Part shown: positions 63,701 to 64,000 of the stretch, piece after piece
Position numbering within the stretch: the stretch's first letter is position 1
Layout of the letters: each line of letters opens with the position of its first letter
Assembly (NCBI GenBank): GCA_037974965.1
Contig: JBBPFI010000002.1
Span: forward strand, 1,984,001-2,048,000
DNA: 64,000 nt
Origin: Dacryopinax spathularia
Taxonomy: Eukaryota; Basidiomycota; Dacrymycetes; Dacrymycetales; Dacrymycetaceae
Direction: 5' to 3'
Notes under the pieces: generated by a model
Seen by the model: only the letters and a program-made list of their open reading frames with translations
Databases searched by the model: none
Told to the model about the DNA's origin: nothing
Made by a program: the position numbers and the translations under genes

Positions 63701-64000
63701 AGTTATCGCAGTGGCACTCGTCGGAATATTCCAGCCCAGCGAGGGAATAGCCCAGCTTGGAGCAGGTGGATTGACAGAGCTCGATCGTCATTCCGGGGTC
63801 GTTGGCTTGATATGCGGGAAGGGCACGGTCCGGTCCGTCGGAGACGCAGCCGAGGCTGACCCATTGCGAGCCAGCAGGAGCGGAGGCGCTGCCTGTGCTG
63901 GTTGGGCCGGTGCTCGTGGTGGTAGGAGTGGAAGAGGAGGCGGGCGTATAGGTGTAGAGTGAAAGACGCCAGCTGCCACCGCATGTTTCGCTTGATGAGC
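60770..64000 (-). CDS. WSC-repeat glycoside hydrolase family 30 protein, N-terminus outside window
   Basis: The start lies beyond the right edge. From N to C the visible part has at least four complete WSC domains plus part of a fifth (about 64000-62530), each with a Cys-rich core such as ETCGGGWRIN and joined by Thr/Ser-rich linkers, then a GH30 catalytic domain. The acid/base Glu sits in AVQNEPEN and the nucleophile Glu in HFTECIG; QQMDGFGASLTDSSA begins the barrel. The last exons, 61005 to about 61357, 60888-60946 and 60770-60825, restore the family's final beta-strands (ending LWWFAQN). Fungal GH30 enzymes cut beta-1,6-glucan and similar polymers; WSC domains bind cell-wall polysaccharide. 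A secreted wall-modifying enzyme is likely, although the signal peptide is not in view. Confidence 0.88.

Noticed and set aside
1-64000. CRISPR arrays, bacterial-style operons, rRNA genes
   Set aside because: No regularly spaced repeats, Shine-Dalgarno-driven gene strings or rRNA-like sequence were seen; the DNA is fungal nuclear.

Overview
The window is a fungal nuclear contig, almost certainly from a basidiomycete. Genes are interrupted by many short GT-AG introns (about 40-120 bases), spacing is tight on both strands, and several products are typical basidiomycete families: a secreted NPNPDGTGNC-type protein, a WSC-GH30 enzyme and a Ty3/Gypsy chromovirus. The sequence alone does not fix the genus. 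Where I could follow splicing I checked that exon lengths sum to an open frame. Those gene models are the firmest part of this annotation.

Layout, left to right. 0-4 kb: the 3' end of a glyoxalase-like gene, an APN2/APE2 AP endonuclease (+) and a convergent AAA ATPase (-). 4.4-14 kb: three members of an unrecognised family marked by an LPPELWH motif, with an apparently whole, very young Ty3/Gypsy chromovirus (6841-13015, identical 289-base LTRs, 5-base target duplication) inserted between the second and third. 14-22 kb: a disordered membrane-type protein (-), an internally duplicated secreted protein (+) and a Tgl2-like lipase (-). 22-28 kb: a large SET-domain protein (-), then a 2.2 kb gene-poor stretch. 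28-33.5 kb: mitofusin Fzo1 and a pepsin-like aspartic protease. 33.8-40.6 kb: three more SET-domain genes in tandem (+), with a fourth LPPELWH gene (-) between the first two. 40.7-54 kb: TRAPPC10/Trs130 (-), a 2-oxoglutarate dioxygenase (+), a protein kinase (-) and RPAP1 (-). 54.9-64 kb: a cytochrome P450 (+), an MFS transporter (-) and a WSC-repeat GH30 glycosidase (-) that runs off the right edge.

Most genes are ordinary housekeeping or secretory genes without operon logic. Two features stand out. First, two small paralogous families, four SMYD-like SET proteins and four LPPELWH proteins, are expanded and interspersed within 40 kb. Second, the chromovirus carries roughly fifty copies of the hexamer GGTAAC (GTTACC in its own sense), nearly all on one strand, in both LTRs and through all its coding sequence. 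It also has a 10-base match between its primer site and the predicted start of its transcript, as expected for self-primed (Tf1/sushi-type) elements.
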